Shown: positions 7,905 through 17,346, numbered from the stretch's first letter. The stretch is DNA of 52,912 nucleotides from Clostridia bacterium (GCA_017432405.1 JAFRJF010000272.1:1-52912), one strand, 5' to 3'. Program-made: numbers and translations. The notes: generated by a model from the letters alone, not told the origin.

Positions 7905-10172
7905 ATGTCTATACAGTTTGACCCGCAGGATAAAACCATTACGCTGCATACCCGCCAGACCACCTACCAGATGCAGATCTCCGATACCGGCCATGTGCTG
8001 CATCTGTACTATGGACGCAGGATCGACGGTATGTGCCTGGACTATCTGCACATCCTGACGGATTGCGGCTTTTCGCCGAACTGCTATGAAAACCGCCTGC
8101 GCCGCCAGGTCTCCCAGGACATACTGCCGTTGGAGTATTCCGCCGCGGGCTGCGGCGATTACCGGGTGCCCGCGCTGGAATGCGTCAGCGCCCAGGGCAT
8201 TACCGGCGCGGACCTGCGGTATGCCCGCCACGAAATCACCGGGGGGAAGTATCGCCTGCCCGGCTTGCCCGCCGCCTTTGCGGGGGAGGGCGAGGCGCAG
8301 ACGCTGTCCCTGGTGCTGGCCGATCAGGCCACGGGCCTGGAGGTCGAGCTGCTCTACGGCGTCTTTGAAGCGGCGGACATGATCACCCGAGCCGCGGTGT
8401 TCCACAACCGTGGGAAGGCGGCGATCCGCCTGGACCGGGCGTCCAGCCTGTGCCTGGATATTCCGTTCGATGGAGATTGGGACCTGCTGCACTTCCACGG
8501 GCGGCACTGCATGGAGCGCATGCCCGAGCGCGTGAGGCTCATGCACGGCATACAGTCCGTCTCAAGCCGCCGGGGCGCGTCCAGTCACCACCACAATCCC
8601 TTCGCGGTGCTGATGGCCTCTGACGCCACCCGGACGCAGGGCGCGTGCATCGGCGTCATGCCGGTGTACAGCGGGAACCACCGCACGGACATCGAGGTGA
8701 ACCAGGCGAACGCGATCCGCGTCGTCAGCGGCCTCGGGGGCGACCTGTTCAGCTGGCAGCTGGAGCCCGGCGACAGCTTCCATGCGCCGGAGGTCATACT
8801 GTGCCACACCGACGGGGGGCTCGAGGACCTGACCCACCGCTATCACGCCTTCCTGAACCGGCACGTCATCCGCAGCCCCTGGAGGGACCGCGTGCGGCCG
8901 CTGCTGATCAACAGCTGGGAGGCCATGACCTGTGACTTCGACGCTGAAAAGGTGCTGAAATTCGCCGGGGAGGCCGCCAGGCTGGGCGTCGAAATGGTCG
9001 TGCTGGACGACGGCTGGTTTGGCACCAGGGACGACGACAACGCGGGCCTGGGCGACTGGTGGGCCAACGAAAAGAAGCTGCCCGGGGGCATACGGCCGCT
9101 GTCCGACGTCATCCACGGGATGGGATTGAAATTTGGGCTCTGGATCGAGCCGGAGATGGTCAACGAGAACAGCGGCCTCTACCGCGCCCACCCTGAGTGG
9201 GTGCTGGCGGTGCCCGGCAGGAAGCCGGTGATGGCCCGAAACCAGCTGGTGCTGGACATGGGCAACCCGGCGGTGGTGGCGCATCTGTACGGCGTGTTTT
9301 CCGCGCTGATCCGGGAAAACGGCATCGATTACATCAAGTGGGACATGAACCGCAACATCGCGGATGCCCACAGCGCCGCGCTGCCGCCCCACCGGCAGCT
9401 GGAGGCGAGCCACCGCTACATGCTGGGCGTCTACGGGCTGCTGGATCGACTCACCGGCGAATTCCCGGAGGTGCTGTTTGAGAACTGCGCGGGCGGCGGG
9501 GGCCGCTTCGACGCGGGCATGCTCTATTATACGCCCCAGATCTGGTGCAGCGACGATTCCGACGCCATTGAGCGGCTGACCATCCAGGCGGGCACTGCCG
9601 TCGGCTATCCCGTCGGCACGATGGGGGCCCACGTCTCCATCTGCCCCAACCAGCAGACCGGGCGCACCGTGCCCTTTGGCACCCGGGCCATCGTCGCCAT
9701 GAGCGGCACCTTTGGATATGAGCTGGACCCGGCGCAGCTGTCGGAAGCGGAGAAGCGGCAGATGCGCGTCCTGGCGGAGCGGTACCGTCGCTTCTACGAC
9801 GTGATCCATCGGGGCCTGTATTATCAACTCGCCGATCCCGGCGAGCGGGGGGATTTCGCCGCCTGGGCCTTTGTGGCCGCAGACGGCGGGCAGGCGCTTT
9901 TGAACCTGGTGGTGACCCGCACCCACGCCAACACCCACGGCATCCACCTGAGGCTTCGGGGCCTGGACCCTGAGGCGCAATACCGCCTGGCGGAGCTGAT
10001 CGTTGAGGGCTGCGACCGGCCGGACGGGGAATACCTGGGCGGCGCAGGCCTTGAAGGGCGTGTTTTCACCGGAGCGGGTCTGATGTACGCGGGGCTCACG
10101 TTGCCGCCCATGCGGGGCGATTATCCCGGCGTCCAGCTGCTGCTCGAACGGATGGACGCGGAGGCGCTTTGA
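7905..10172 (+). CDS. Alpha-galactosidase, glycoside hydrolase family 36
   Basis: A 755-aa cytoplasmic enzyme that removes terminal alpha-1,6-galactose from melibiose and raffinose-type sugars. The barrel carries VVLDDGWFGTRDDDNAGLGDW and GLWIEPEMVNENS. The nucleophile Asp480 lies in YIKWDMNRN, and the acid/base Asp550 in IWCSDDSDAIERL. FENCAGGGGRFDAGMLYY is the conserved glycine-rich strand. Length is close to the 720-750 aa of bacterial GH36 enzymes such as AgaA. No signal peptide is present, so sugars must be imported first. The gene follows the AraC gene by 6 nt, and its TGA is separated by one base from the next ATG. Confidence 0.93.
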   Translation: MSIQFDPQDKTITLHTRQTTYQMQISDTGHVLHLYYGRRIDGMCLDYLHILTDCGFSPNCYENRLRRQVSQDILPLEYSAAGCGDYRVPALECVSAQGITGADLRYARHEITGGKYRLPGLPAAFAGEGEAQTLSLVLADQATGLEVELLYGVFEAADMITRAAVFHNRGKAAIRLDRASSLCLDIPFDGDWDLLHFHGRHCMERMPERVRLMHGIQSVSSRRGASSHHHNPFAVLMASDATRTQGACIGVMPVYSGNHRTDIEVNQANAIRVVSGLGGDLFSWQLEPGDSFHAPEVILCHTDGGLEDLTHRYHAFLNRHVIRSPWRDRVRPLLINSWEAMTCDFDAEKVLKFAGEAARLGVEMVVLDDGWFGTRDDDNAGLGDWWANEKKLPGGIRPLSDVIHGMGLKFGLWIEPEMVNENSGLYRAHPEWVLAVPGRKPVMARNQLVLDMGNPAVVAHLYGVFSALIRENGIDYIKWDMNRNIADAHSAALPPHRQLEASHRYMLGVYGLLDRLTGEFPEVLFENCAGGGGRFDAGMLYYTPQIWCSDDSDAIERLTIQAGTAVGYPVGTMGAHVSICPNQQTGRTVPFGTRAIVAMSGTFGYELDPAQLSEAEKRQMRVLAERYRRFYDVIHRGLYYQLADPGERGDFAAWAFVAADGGQALLNLVVTRTHANTHGIHLRLRGLDPEAQYRLAELIVEGCDRPDGEYLGGAGLEGRVFTGAGLMYAGLTLPPMRGDYPGVQLLLERMDAEAL

Positions 10173-10173
10173 T

Positions 10174-10860
10174 ATGCGAACACTGCCCCAATGGTATCGT
10201 GACGAGCGGGAGAAGCTCAGAGGCTACGGCCTGCGGGCCCGACTCAAATACATCTGGCAGTACTACCGGCTGTGGATCATCGGCATCGCCTTCGCGGTGG
10301 GCTTCGTCGGCTACGCCGTCTGGAATTACGTCACGGTGCCGGGAGACATCCACTTTTACGGCATACTCTCCAACACCTACGCCCAGCTGGGGAAGGACTC
10401 TGATTTTTACAACGGGTTCGTCGAGGCGGCGGGTTACGACCTGAAGACGGGCGTGGTGGAGATCGACTGCGCGAATTACTGCAAGCCCTCCGGGCGCGTG
10501 ATCGGCAACAACTACTACGAGAAGCTGATCTCGATGCTGGACGGCGGTGTGGACGACGTGTGGATCGCCGGGGCCGAGGACGTGATCGCCATTGGCGAGG
10601 CCGGCCGATTGATGGATCTGAACGGTGACGCGATGGCGTCGATCCGGGAAAAGTACGCCGACCGGTTCATCTACTGCACGCCGCTGGATGAGAGCTACAG
10701 CGATCAGCCCGTGCCCATAGGCATCGACCTGGCGGGTACGGCGCTGACCGGGGAATACAGCGCCTATCCGGAGGGCGCGGCGCTGGCCGTCAACGCCAGC
10801 ACGCAGCGACCGGAGCAGGTACTCGTCTTCCTGGACTATCTGTTTGCGTATGAGGGGTGA
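10174..10860 (+). CDS. Membrane-anchored protein of unknown function, paired with YesL
   Basis: A 228-aa protein. Residues about 30-52 (LWIIGIAFAVGFVGYAVWNYVTV) form one membrane anchor after a positively charged N-terminus, so the rest should face outside. The outer domain (FYGILSNTYAQLGKDSDFYNGF, DLNGDAMASIREKYADRF, then PEQVLVFLDYLFAYEG) recalls part of a type I sugar-binding protein, especially the late strand-helix pattern, but I cannot name a family. It starts one base after the GH36 stop and is followed 6 nt later by a YesL-family gene. Proteins of this kind commonly accompany DUF624 genes in Clostridia and may help assemble or gate the importer; that role is inference. Confidence 0.6.
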   Translation: MRTLPQWYRDEREKLRGYGLRARLKYIWQYYRLWIIGIAFAVGFVGYAVWNYVTVPGDIHFYGILSNTYAQLGKDSDFYNGFVEAAGYDLKTGVVEIDCANYCKPSGRVIGNNYYEKLISMLDGGVDDVWIAGAEDVIAIGEAGRLMDLNGDAMASIREKYADRFIYCTPLDESYSDQPVPIGIDLAGTALTGEYSAYPEGAALAVNASTQRPEQVLVFLDYLFAYEG

Positions 10861-10866
10861 AGCGAA

Positions 10867-11628
10867 TTGCAGCGGTTGCTCAAGCTGTTCAGCGAGGACA
10901 GCGCCCTTGGGCGCTTCTTGAACCGGCTGTACGTCATCATCGTCTCCAATCTGCTGTTCGTGCTGGCCAGCCTGCCGGTGGCGACCATCGGCGCGGGGCT
11001 TTCTGCGCTGAACTACACGCTGATGAAATACCGCCGTGGCGACAGGCATTTCAAGGTGACGTCGATGTTCTGGCGGGGCTTCAGGGAGTCCTTCGGGAAG
11101 GCGACGGTCTGCTTTGTGGTCTATGTGTTGCTGATGCTCGTACAGCTGCTTGAGATCAGTTGGTGCAGGCAGTTCACCGGCCCGGTAGCGCTGTTCCAGT
11201 ACGCGCTGATCGGCCTGATGGCGCTGGAGACCATCGTGGCGGTCTACCTGTTTCCGGTGATCGCGGCCTTCAAGGGCGGCATCGGCGAGCTTTTGAAAAA
11301 CGCGCTGTACTTCGCCTTCAGCAAGCCCCACTGCATGCTGGCCTGCGTGGCGCTGTACGTTGTGCCGCTGGCGGCGACCTACGCCTCCATCAAATACCTG
11401 CCCCTGTGGGCCTTCCTGTGGCTGATGTTCGGGTTCGCGCTGATCGTCTGGCTGGCCAGCGGCATCATGCTGAAGCAGTTCATACCCTTCCTGCCGGAGG
11501 TGGACATCTGCGGCGACATCATCGAGCCGGGGCAGGCGGACGACCCCAACATCATGGTGGGCGAGGACGATTCCGGGGACGATGCGGACGAGAACACGCT
11601 CCGGGAAATGATGAAATACGGGCTGTAG
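10867..11628 (+). CDS. YesL/DUF624-family membrane protein
   Basis: A 253-aa membrane protein with about five spans. The family signature is clear near the N-terminus: LNRLYVIIVSNLLFVLASLP followed by VATIGAGLSALNYTLMKYR, then TSMFWRGFRESFGKA. The C-terminus is acidic and soluble (EDDSGDDADENTLREMMKYG). Start is TTG at 10867; GAGGGGTGA, overlapping the previous stop, provides the ribosome-binding site. YesL proteins recur in carbohydrate ABC operons of Firmicutes, including the B. subtilis pectin locus, but their function is not established. Probably co-translated with the anchored protein before it. Confidence 0.82.
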   Translation: MQRLLKLFSEDSALGRFLNRLYVIIVSNLLFVLASLPVATIGAGLSALNYTLMKYRRGDRHFKVTSMFWRGFRESFGKATVCFVVYVLLMLVQLLEISWCRQFTGPVALFQYALIGLMALETIVAVYLFPVIAAFKGGIGELLKNALYFAFSKPHCMLACVALYVVPLAATYASIKYLPLWAFLWLMFGFALIVWLASGIMLKQFIPFLPEVDICGDIIEPGQADDPNIMVGEDDSGDDADENTLREMMKYGL

Positions 11629-11845
11629 ATTTCAATTCTGAATCCAAGGGACAGGCGTCCCTTTGAATAAATGGCGTCCGCCTACTCCACGCAAATAGGC
11701 TGGCGTACATGCGAAAAGGAGGTTAACCCATCCCGCAGGGCCCGCGGTGCGGCAGTGTGGAGACCTGTCGTAATATGGTTCACCGAGAAGAACACGGTGA
11801 CATGAGGACGCGGCAAAGGACCGCCGCGTTCAGGGCTGTAACGCA
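11629..11845 (+). promoter_or_regulatory. Long structured leader before the MsmK-type gene
   Basis: 217 nt without a clear gene. It holds a hairpin AAGGGAC/GTCCCTT (11646-11663), then AAAGGAGG followed by TTAACCC (about 11716-11729), a very strong ribosome-binding site with no start codon at proper distance (only ATC). Two further hairpins follow: CACCG/CGGTG (11781-11799) and CGCGGC/GCCGCG (11809-11828). The true start at 11846 has only a weak AGGG site. The layout suggests post-transcriptional control or a lost leader gene. Confidence 0.4.
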
Positions 11846-13000
11846 ATGGCAGAGGTCATCATCAAGAACATGAAGAAGGTTTACGGCGGCAAGACGACGG
11901 CGGTACACGACGTCAACCTGCACATCAAGGACAAGGAGTTTATTGTGCTGGTCGGTCCCTCCGGCTGCGGCAAGTCCACCACGCTGCGCATGGTCGCCGG
12001 CCTGGAGGACATCACCGACGGCGAGCTGTACATCGACGGCAAGCTGTGCAACGACATCGCCCCCAAGGATCGCGACATCGCCATGGTCTTCCAGAATTAC
12101 GCCCTCTATCCCCACATGTCCGTCTACGACAACATGGCGTTTGCCATGAAGATGAAGAAGGTGCCTCAGGACCAGATCGACAAAAAGGTGCGCGAGGTGG
12201 CCAAGGTGCTGGACATTACCCAGTACCTGGAGCGCAAGCCCAAGGCCCTCTCCGGCGGCCAGAGGCAGCGCGTGGCCATCGGCCGCGCCATGGTGCGCGA
12301 CCCGAAGGTGTTCCTGATGGACGAGCCCCTCTCCAACCTGGACGCCAAGCTGCGCAACCAGATGCGCGCCGAGATCATCAAGCTGCGCCAGAGCATCAAC
12401 ACCACCTTCATGTACGTTACCCACGACCAGACCGAGGCCATGACCCTGGGCGACCGTATCGTCATCATGAAGGACGGCTACGTCAACCAGATCGGCGCGC
12501 CTCAGGACCTGTACAACAAGCCCGTGAACCTGTTCGTGGCCGGCTTCATCGGCATGCCGGTGATGAACTTCTTCGACGGCTCAAAGCTGCTGCTGGAGAA
12601 CGGCAGGTATTATGCCCGGATCCACAATGCGAAATTTGAGCTCAGCGAGTTCCAGCAGAAGGCGCTGAAGGCCAACAACCAACAGCCCTGCGACATCATC
12701 GCAGGCATCCGTCCCTGCCACATACTGCTGGACGAGGGCGAGCTCACCGCGAAGGTGGAAGTCTCCGAGATGCTGGGCAACGAGGTCAACCTGCACACCG
12801 ACTGCGAGGGCGACCATGTGGTCATGGTTATCCCCACGATGAACCTGGAGACCGACGTCAGCATGGGCAAGACCATCCGCTTCTCCACCCAGCCCAGGCT
12901 GATCCAGCTGTTCGACAAACAGACCCAGAACAACCTGATCTGGTTCGACGAGGCCTCCGCGAAGGCCAACGCGCCGGTTTGCAGGGAATATAACTTCTGA
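11846..13000 (+). CDS. msmK: Carbohydrate ABC transporter ATPase, MsmK/UgpC type
   Basis: A 384-aa ATPase with all motifs: Walker [11 protein letters not shown]-loop [13 protein letters not shown], signature [15 protein letters not shown], Walker [17 protein letters not shown] and switch His in VTHDQTEAM. The C-terminal third is the MalK-like regulatory (TOBE) region, including [19 protein letters not shown]. MsmK-type ATPases often energise several sugar importers in one cell, so this one probably serves the permeases at 5110-6862 and perhaps others. ATG 11846 matches the family N-terminus, although its ribosome-binding site is weak and the leader unusual. Confidence 0.93.
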   Translation: MAEVIIKNMKKVYGGKTTAVHDVNLHIKDKEFIVLVGPSGCGKSTTLRMVAGLEDITDGELYIDGKLCNDIAPKDRDIAMVFQNYALYPHMSVYDNMAFAMKMKKVPQDQIDKKVREVAKVLDITQYLERKPKALSGGQRQRVAIGRAMVRDPKVFLMDEPLSNLDAKLRNQMRAEIIKLRQSINTTFMYVTHDQTEAMTLGDRIVIMKDGYVNQIGAPQDLYNKPVNLFVAGFIGMPVMNFFDGSKLLLENGRYYARIHNAKFELSEFQQKALKANNQQPCDIIAGIRPCHILLDEGELTAKVEVSEMLGNEVNLHTDCEGDHVVMVIPTMNLETDVSMGKTIRFSTQPRLIQLFDKQTQNNLIWFDEASAKANAPVCREYNF

Positions 13001-13021
13001 TCGCTGCGTGAATTTGAACAG

Positions 13022-13038
13022 CGCCGCATAGCGCGGCG
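13022..13038. terminator. Short hairpin after msmK
   Basis: CGCCGC (13022-13027) pairs with GCGGCG (13033-13038) around ATAGC shortly after the msmK stop. No U-run follows, and the palindromic repeat element begins directly after it. Confidence 0.35.
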
Positions 13039-13115
13039 GCAGGGGCGTCGTTGAGGCGCCTGCCCGGGGCGTTTCGCTGTGGACTTCCCGGCGGGCGACG
13101 AAACGCCGCCCCTGC
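13039..13115. repeat. Palindromic GC-rich repeat element
   Basis: Outer arms GCAGGGGCG (13039-13047) and CGCCCCTGC (13107-13115) enclose an inner pair GGCGTTTCG/CGAAACGCC (13068-13076, 13099-13107) and the palindrome AGGCGCCT. Its outline (outer AGGGGC/GCCCCT stem, several inner stems, about 77 nt) matches the element at 20209-20285, so both look like members of a non-coding dispersed family. Confidence 0.6.
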
Positions 13116-13125
13116 GTGTCTGATG

Positions 13126-13154
13126 TTGAAATTGAGCCAGTTACAATGTATAAT
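13126..13154 (+). promoter_or_regulatory. Sigma-A-type promoter for the second alpha-galactosidase gene
   Basis: TTGAAA (13126-13131), 17-nt spacer, then perfect TATAAT (13149-13154). The predicted transcription start (about 13161) is only about 10 nt before the ATG at 13172, so the mRNA would have almost no leader. Confidence 0.75.
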
Positions 13155-13171
13155 ACGGGGGAGTGCGCGAT

Positions 13172-14794
13172 ATGTTTGAGACGATTTTCCGGAATCCGGA
13201 TTTCGTCACTGTGGAAAACGGCGAGGCGCGCAGGGACGATGCCCGGCCCGGCAGCTATGCCCGCGGGGACGTTCGGGTGACCTGCGAGCGGCAGGAGGAA
13301 TGCCTTGCGGTGTACGTCGAGGCCGGGGCGACGCCGGTAAGGCAGGTGCGCCTGCGCTGGTGCTTCAAGTCCCGTCTGCGCGGGACCGTGCTGGGCGACG
13401 CCTGGGAGCGCGCCTACGGCGATCTGGAATGGACGTGTATCAATCCCTTCCGCAGCCTGCCCTGGTATGCCCTGGTGCAGGACGGATGCGATACGGTGGG
13501 CTACGGCGTCATGGTGCGCCCCGGGGCGATTTGCAGCTGGCAGCTGGATCCCGAGGGCGTCACGCTCTGGCTGGACGTGCGCTGCGGCGGGGAGGGCGTC
13601 GTGTTGAACGGCCGGCGCCTGCCGGCGGCCCGGGTGCTCTCCAGGGTGTACGCCGGAACGAAGACCTATGCTGCGGCCCGGGATTTTTGCAGGCGCATGT
13701 GCGCCGACCCGATACTGCCCCCCGCGCCGGTATACGGTTCAAACAACTGGTACTACGCCTATGGCTGCAGCTCCGCCCGGACGATACTGGATGAGGCGGA
13801 CTATATGGCGAAGCTGACCCAGGGCCTGCCCAACCGTCCCTACGTCGTGATCGACGACGGCTGGCAGCAGGGGCGCTACAGGCCGGACGGCACATATGAA
13901 GCGGTCTACAACGGCGGGCCCTGGATGCCGAACGCCCGCTTTGGCGATATGGCGGCCCTTGCGGCGCAGATCGCCCGAAAGGGCGTCATTCCGGGGATAT
14001 GGGTGCGCCTGTTGCAGGACGACAGCGGGGACATACCCCGTGGATGGCGGCTTGAAAGCGGCGCACTGGACCCCTCCGTCCCCGAAGTGCTGGACCATGT
14101 GCGCACGGTCGTGGACCGCATCGGCGGATGGGGCTACCGACTGCTGAAGCACGACTTTTCCACCTTCGACATCACCGGGCTGTGGGGCTGGCAGATGCCC
14201 CATCGGATGACCGGCGACGGCTGGCGCTTCGCGGATCGCACCCGGACGACGGCGGAGATCATCGTGGATTTTTACAGAGCGGTTCTGGAGGCCGCCGAAC
14301 CCCATGGCATGCTGGTTCTGGGCTGCAACACCGTCGGCCACCTGGGCGCGGGGTTGATGCACCTGAACCGCATCGGCGAGGACACCAGCGGGCTGGTTTG
14401 GGAGAGGACGCTGAAGAACGGCGTCAACGCGCTGGCCTACCGCATGCCCCAGCACCGCGCGTTTTACGACGTGGACGCGGACTGCATCGGCATCACCGAG
14501 CACATCGACTGGACGTTCAACCGCCAGTGGGGCGAGCTGCTGAGCCGAAGCGGCACCTCCATGTTCGTCTCCGTCGCGCCGGGATCCCTGCCGGCGGCCC
14601 AGGAGGACGCGCTGCGGCGGATGCTGGCGGTGAACGCGTGCCCCCGGGAGGCCGCCCAGCCTCTGGACTGGCAGGAGACCACCCAACCCCGGATCTGGCT
14701 GATCGACGGGGAGGCCGTGCAATTCAACTGGCACGGCCCCCGGGGGCTGCGCACATCCTTTGACGACGCCCCTTTGACATCTGAAGACGAATAG
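13172..14794 (+). CDS. GH36-like alpha-galactosidase (divergent clan D enzyme)
   Basis: A 540-aa cytoplasmic protein with a clan D glycosidase barrel. PVYGSNNWYYAYGCSSARTI and RPYVVIDDGWQQGRY open the barrel; GYRLLKHDFSTFDITGLWGW carries the presumed nucleophile Asp328. HMLN-type strand MHLNRIGEDTSGLVWERT holds an Asp at the position expected for acid/base, less certain. It is shorter than classical GH36 (over 700 aa) and has no obvious large C-terminal beta domain. Start is ATG 13172; a GTG at 13163 is possible. Its own strong promoter separates it from msmK, and the GH4 gene follows 16 nt later. Confidence 0.78.
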   Translation: MFETIFRNPDFVTVENGEARRDDARPGSYARGDVRVTCERQEECLAVYVEAGATPVRQVRLRWCFKSRLRGTVLGDAWERAYGDLEWTCINPFRSLPWYALVQDGCDTVGYGVMVRPGAICSWQLDPEGVTLWLDVRCGGEGVVLNGRRLPAARVLSRVYAGTKTYAAARDFCRRMCADPILPPAPVYGSNNWYYAYGCSSARTILDEADYMAKLTQGLPNRPYVVIDDGWQQGRYRPDGTYEAVYNGGPWMPNARFGDMAALAAQIARKGVIPGIWVRLLQDDSGDIPRGWRLESGALDPSVPEVLDHVRTVVDRIGGWGYRLLKHDFSTFDITGLWGWQMPHRMTGDGWRFADRTRTTAEIIVDFYRAVLEAAEPHGMLVLGCNTVGHLGAGLMHLNRIGEDTSGLVWERTLKNGVNALAYRMPQHRAFYDVDADCIGITEHIDWTFNRQWGELLSRSGTSMFVSVAPGSLPAAQEDALRRMLAVNACPREAAQPLDWQETTQPRIWLIDGEAVQFNWHGPRGLRTSFDDAPLTSEDE

Positions 14795-14810
14795 GAAGGA
14801 ACGAAACGGT

Positions 14811-16238
14811 ATGCCGAAGATTACATTTATGGGCGCGGGCTCCACGGTGTTCGCCAAGAACGTGCTGGGCGACAGCATGATGACCCCGGCGCTCCAGGAC
14901 AGCGCCATCGCGCTGTACGACATCGACGCAACGCGTCTGGATGAATCCGCCGCGATGCTGGAGGCCATCAATCGAAACAACGGCTCAAAGGCCAGGATCG
15001 AAAAGTACCTGGGCGTGGAGAATCGCAGGGCCGCGCTGAAGGGCGCGAACTACGTGGTCAACGCCATCCAGGTGGGCGGCTACGACCCATGCACCATCAC
15101 CGACTTTGAGATTCCCAAAAAATACGGACTGAAGCAGACCATCGCCGACACGCTGGGCGTGGGCGGCGTGTTCCGGGCGCTGCGCACCATACCGGTGATG
15201 CTGGACTTCGCCCGGGACATGGAGGCGGTTTGCCCCGACGCCTGGCTGCTGAACTATACCAACCCGATGGCCATGCTCACCGGCGCGATGCTGCGGCTGA
15301 CGAACGTGAAGACCGTGGGCCTGTGTCACAGCGTGCAGGTGTGCGCGTCCACGCTGCTGCGGGAGCTGGGCATGGACTACGACGACACCGTGCAATGGAA
15401 GATCGCGGGTATCAACCACCAGGCCTGGCTGCTGGAGCTGACGAAGGATGGCGTGGACCTGTACCCCGAGGTCAGGCGCCGCGCCCTGCTGTACAACCAG
15501 GGCAAGCTGGATATCGGCACCATGGAGGCGCGTATCGCCAGCCTGACCAAGGGAGAGGAGCTTCCCGGCAAGTGGATCGAGCGCCTGAAGGAGGAATACA
15601 CGCTGTACAAGACCAAGGGCGTCCACAGCGACATGGTGCGCCTGGAGCTGATGCGCCGCTTCGGCTACTATATCACCGAATCCAGCGAGCACAATTCCGA
15701 GTATTGCCCCTGGTTCATCAAGGAACGCTACCCTGAGCTGATCGACCGGTTCAACATCCCGCTGGACGAATATCCCCGCCGCTGCATCCACCAGATCCAG
15801 GAGTGGAAGGAGCGGGGCCACGAGTTGACCCAGAACCCGACGCTGACCCACGTGCGCACCCATGAATATGCCAGTTACATTATGGAAGCCATGGAGACCG
15901 GCGTGCCCACGAAGATCGGCGGCAACGTGCTGAACAACGGCCTGATCACCAACCTGCCCCGCAACGCCTGCGTGGAGGTGCCCTGCCTGGTGGACAGGAA
16001 CGGCGTGCAGCCCACCTGGATCGGCGACCTGCCGGAGCAATGCGCGGCGCTGAACCGCACAAATATCAACGTGCAGCTGCTGACCATCGAGGCCGCCCGC
16101 ACGCTGAAGCGGGATTACATCTACCAGGCCGTCATGCTCGACCCCCACGCCGGCGCGGAGCTGTCCATCGACGACATCGTGGCCATGTGCGACGAGCTGA
16201 TCGAAGCCCACGGGGATTGGCTGCCGAAGTACCGTTGA
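14811..16238 (+). CDS. melA: Glycoside hydrolase family 4, alpha-galactosidase MelA-like
   Basis: A 475-aa GH4 enzyme. The family cleaves glycosides by an NAD+- and Mn2+-dependent oxidation-elimination route. The N-terminus KITFMGAGSTVFAKNVLGD is the NAD-binding Rossmann loop, ALYDIDATRLDES follows, and NYTNPMAMLT is conserved. The metal site uses the Cys of GLCHSVQ (about residue 171) and the His of GINHQAWLLEL (about 202). ESSEHNSEYCPWFIK matches MelA/AglA-type members; alpha-galactosidase is preferred over alpha-glucosidase because of the locus. AGGAA precedes the ATG. The gene ends at a 25-bp hairpin. Confidence 0.9.
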   Translation: MPKITFMGAGSTVFAKNVLGDSMMTPALQDSAIALYDIDATRLDESAAMLEAINRNNGSKARIEKYLGVENRRAALKGANYVVNAIQVGGYDPCTITDFEIPKKYGLKQTIADTLGVGGVFRALRTIPVMLDFARDMEAVCPDAWLLNYTNPMAMLTGAMLRLTNVKTVGLCHSVQVCASTLLRELGMDYDDTVQWKIAGINHQAWLLELTKDGVDLYPEVRRRALLYNQGKLDIGTMEARIASLTKGEELPGKWIERLKEEYTLYKTKGVHSDMVRLELMRRFGYYITESSEHNSEYCPWFIKERYPELIDRFNIPLDEYPRRCIHQIQEWKERGHELTQNPTLTHVRTHEYASYIMEAMETGVPTKIGGNVLNNGLITNLPRNACVEVPCLVDRNGVQPTWIGDLPEQCAALNRTNINVQLLTIEAARTLKRDYIYQAVMLDPHAGAELSIDDIVAMCDELIEAHGDWLPKYR

Positions 16239-16246
16239 TGAACATG

Positions 16247-16302
16247 AATCAAGGCCCACACAAATGCCGCCTGCATGGGCGGCATTTGTGTGGGCCTTGA
16301 TT
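16247..16302. terminator. 25-bp perfect bidirectional terminator
   Basis: Arms 16247-16271 and 16278-16302 are perfect complements (AATCAAGGCCCACACAAATG starts the left arm) around the loop TGCATG. It separates the convergent GH4 and asparaginase genes. Confidence 0.75.
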
Positions 16303-16309
16303 GTGATGT

Positions 16310-17332
16310 CTACCGCGCCACCGTCATCTCGCCGCGCAGGCTCCGCTCCATGCGGGCACGGATCTCGTCGGTGGACAGGCCGCGGCTGAACAGGTAGTAC
16401 AGCTTGGCCACGGCGGCCTCGGTGGTGATGTCGTAGCCGCTGACGGCGCCGGCGCTTCTGAGCGCGGAGGAGGTCTCATAGGCCCCCAGGGAGACGGTGC
16501 CGTGGGGACACTGGGAGCAGACGATGATGATCGTGCCGTTGTCCGAGGCCTTGCGGATGATGGGCAGCAGGGCGTTGGCGTGGCCCGGTATGTTGCCCGC
16601 CCCGAAGGTCTCGATGACGATGCCCCGCAGCCGCTCCGTCATGATGGAATCAAACAGCTCGAACTGTATGCCGGGGAATACCTTGATGACGCCGATGGGG
16701 ACGTTCTTCAGTGGCTGGAGGCAGAAGCGGCCCCTGGCCGGCGGCAGCAGCGCTGCTCGGTTGGTGCGAATGGCGATGCCCGCCTCCGCCAGCGGGGGAT
16801 AGTTCGGCGATTCAAAAGCGATCAGGTCGTCCGCCGAATACTTGATGGTCCGGTTGCCCCGCAGCAGCTTGCCTCCGAAGTACAGGCACACCTCGTGGAT
16901 GTGGTCGCTGGCGGCGATCAGCAGGGCGGTGATGATGTTGTCCCGGGCGTCGTTGCGAATCTCGCAGAGGGGGATCTGCGACCCCGTCAGTATGACGGGC
17001 TTGCGGTTGTTGCGCAGCATGAAGGAGAGGGCCGAGGCGGTATAGGCCATCGTGTCGGTACCGTGGAGGATCACAAAGCCGTCGTAGGCGTCGTAATGCC
17101 CGGCGATCATGCTGCCGATGGCGTTCCACTCCACCACGGTGATGTTGGAGGAGTCCAGCAGGGGATCCATGTCCACGATGTCCCAGCGGGGCATGGCGTC
17201 CGAATGCAGCTCGGGCAGCGCGTCGAGCAGCGCGTGGAAGGCTTCCTTCTGCGGCGCGTAGCCCTGGGGCGTGGGCACCATGCCGATCGTTCCGCCGGTA
17301 TTGATCACCAGGATTTTCTTGTTGACAGACAT
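16310..17332 (-). CDS. ansA: L-asparaginase, type I
   Basis: A 340-aa cytoplasmic enzyme hydrolysing asparagine to aspartate and ammonia. The first catalytic Thr lies in ILVINTGGTIGM and the second in GFVILHGTDTMAYTASALSF, both near-perfect family signatures. GSQIPLCEIRNDARDNIITAL and FGAGNIPGHANALLPII agree with the type I group, as does the absence of a signal peptide. The start at 17332 has GAGG 8 nt upstream. An ATG at 17350 overlapping the VOC stop (ATGA) is an alternative adding six residues. It is co-transcribed after the VOC gene. Confidence 0.92.
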   Translation of the reverse strand: MSVNKKILVINTGGTIGMVPTPQGYAPQKEAFHALLDALPELHSDAMPRWDIVDMDPLLDSSNITVVEWNAIGSMIAGHYDAYDGFVILHGTDTMAYTASALSFMLRNNRKPVILTGSQIPLCEIRNDARDNIITALLIAASDHIHEVCLYFGGKLLRGNRTIKYSADDLIAFESPNYPPLAEAGIAIRTNRAALLPPARGRFCLQPLKNVPIGVIKVFPGIQFELFDSIMTERLRGIVIETFGAGNIPGHANALLPIIRKASDNGTIIIVCSQCPHGTVSLGAYETSSALRSAGAVSGYDITTEAAVAKLYYLFSRGLSTDEIRARMERSLRGEMTVAR

Positions 17333-17346
17333 ATTGGGTGCCTCGT

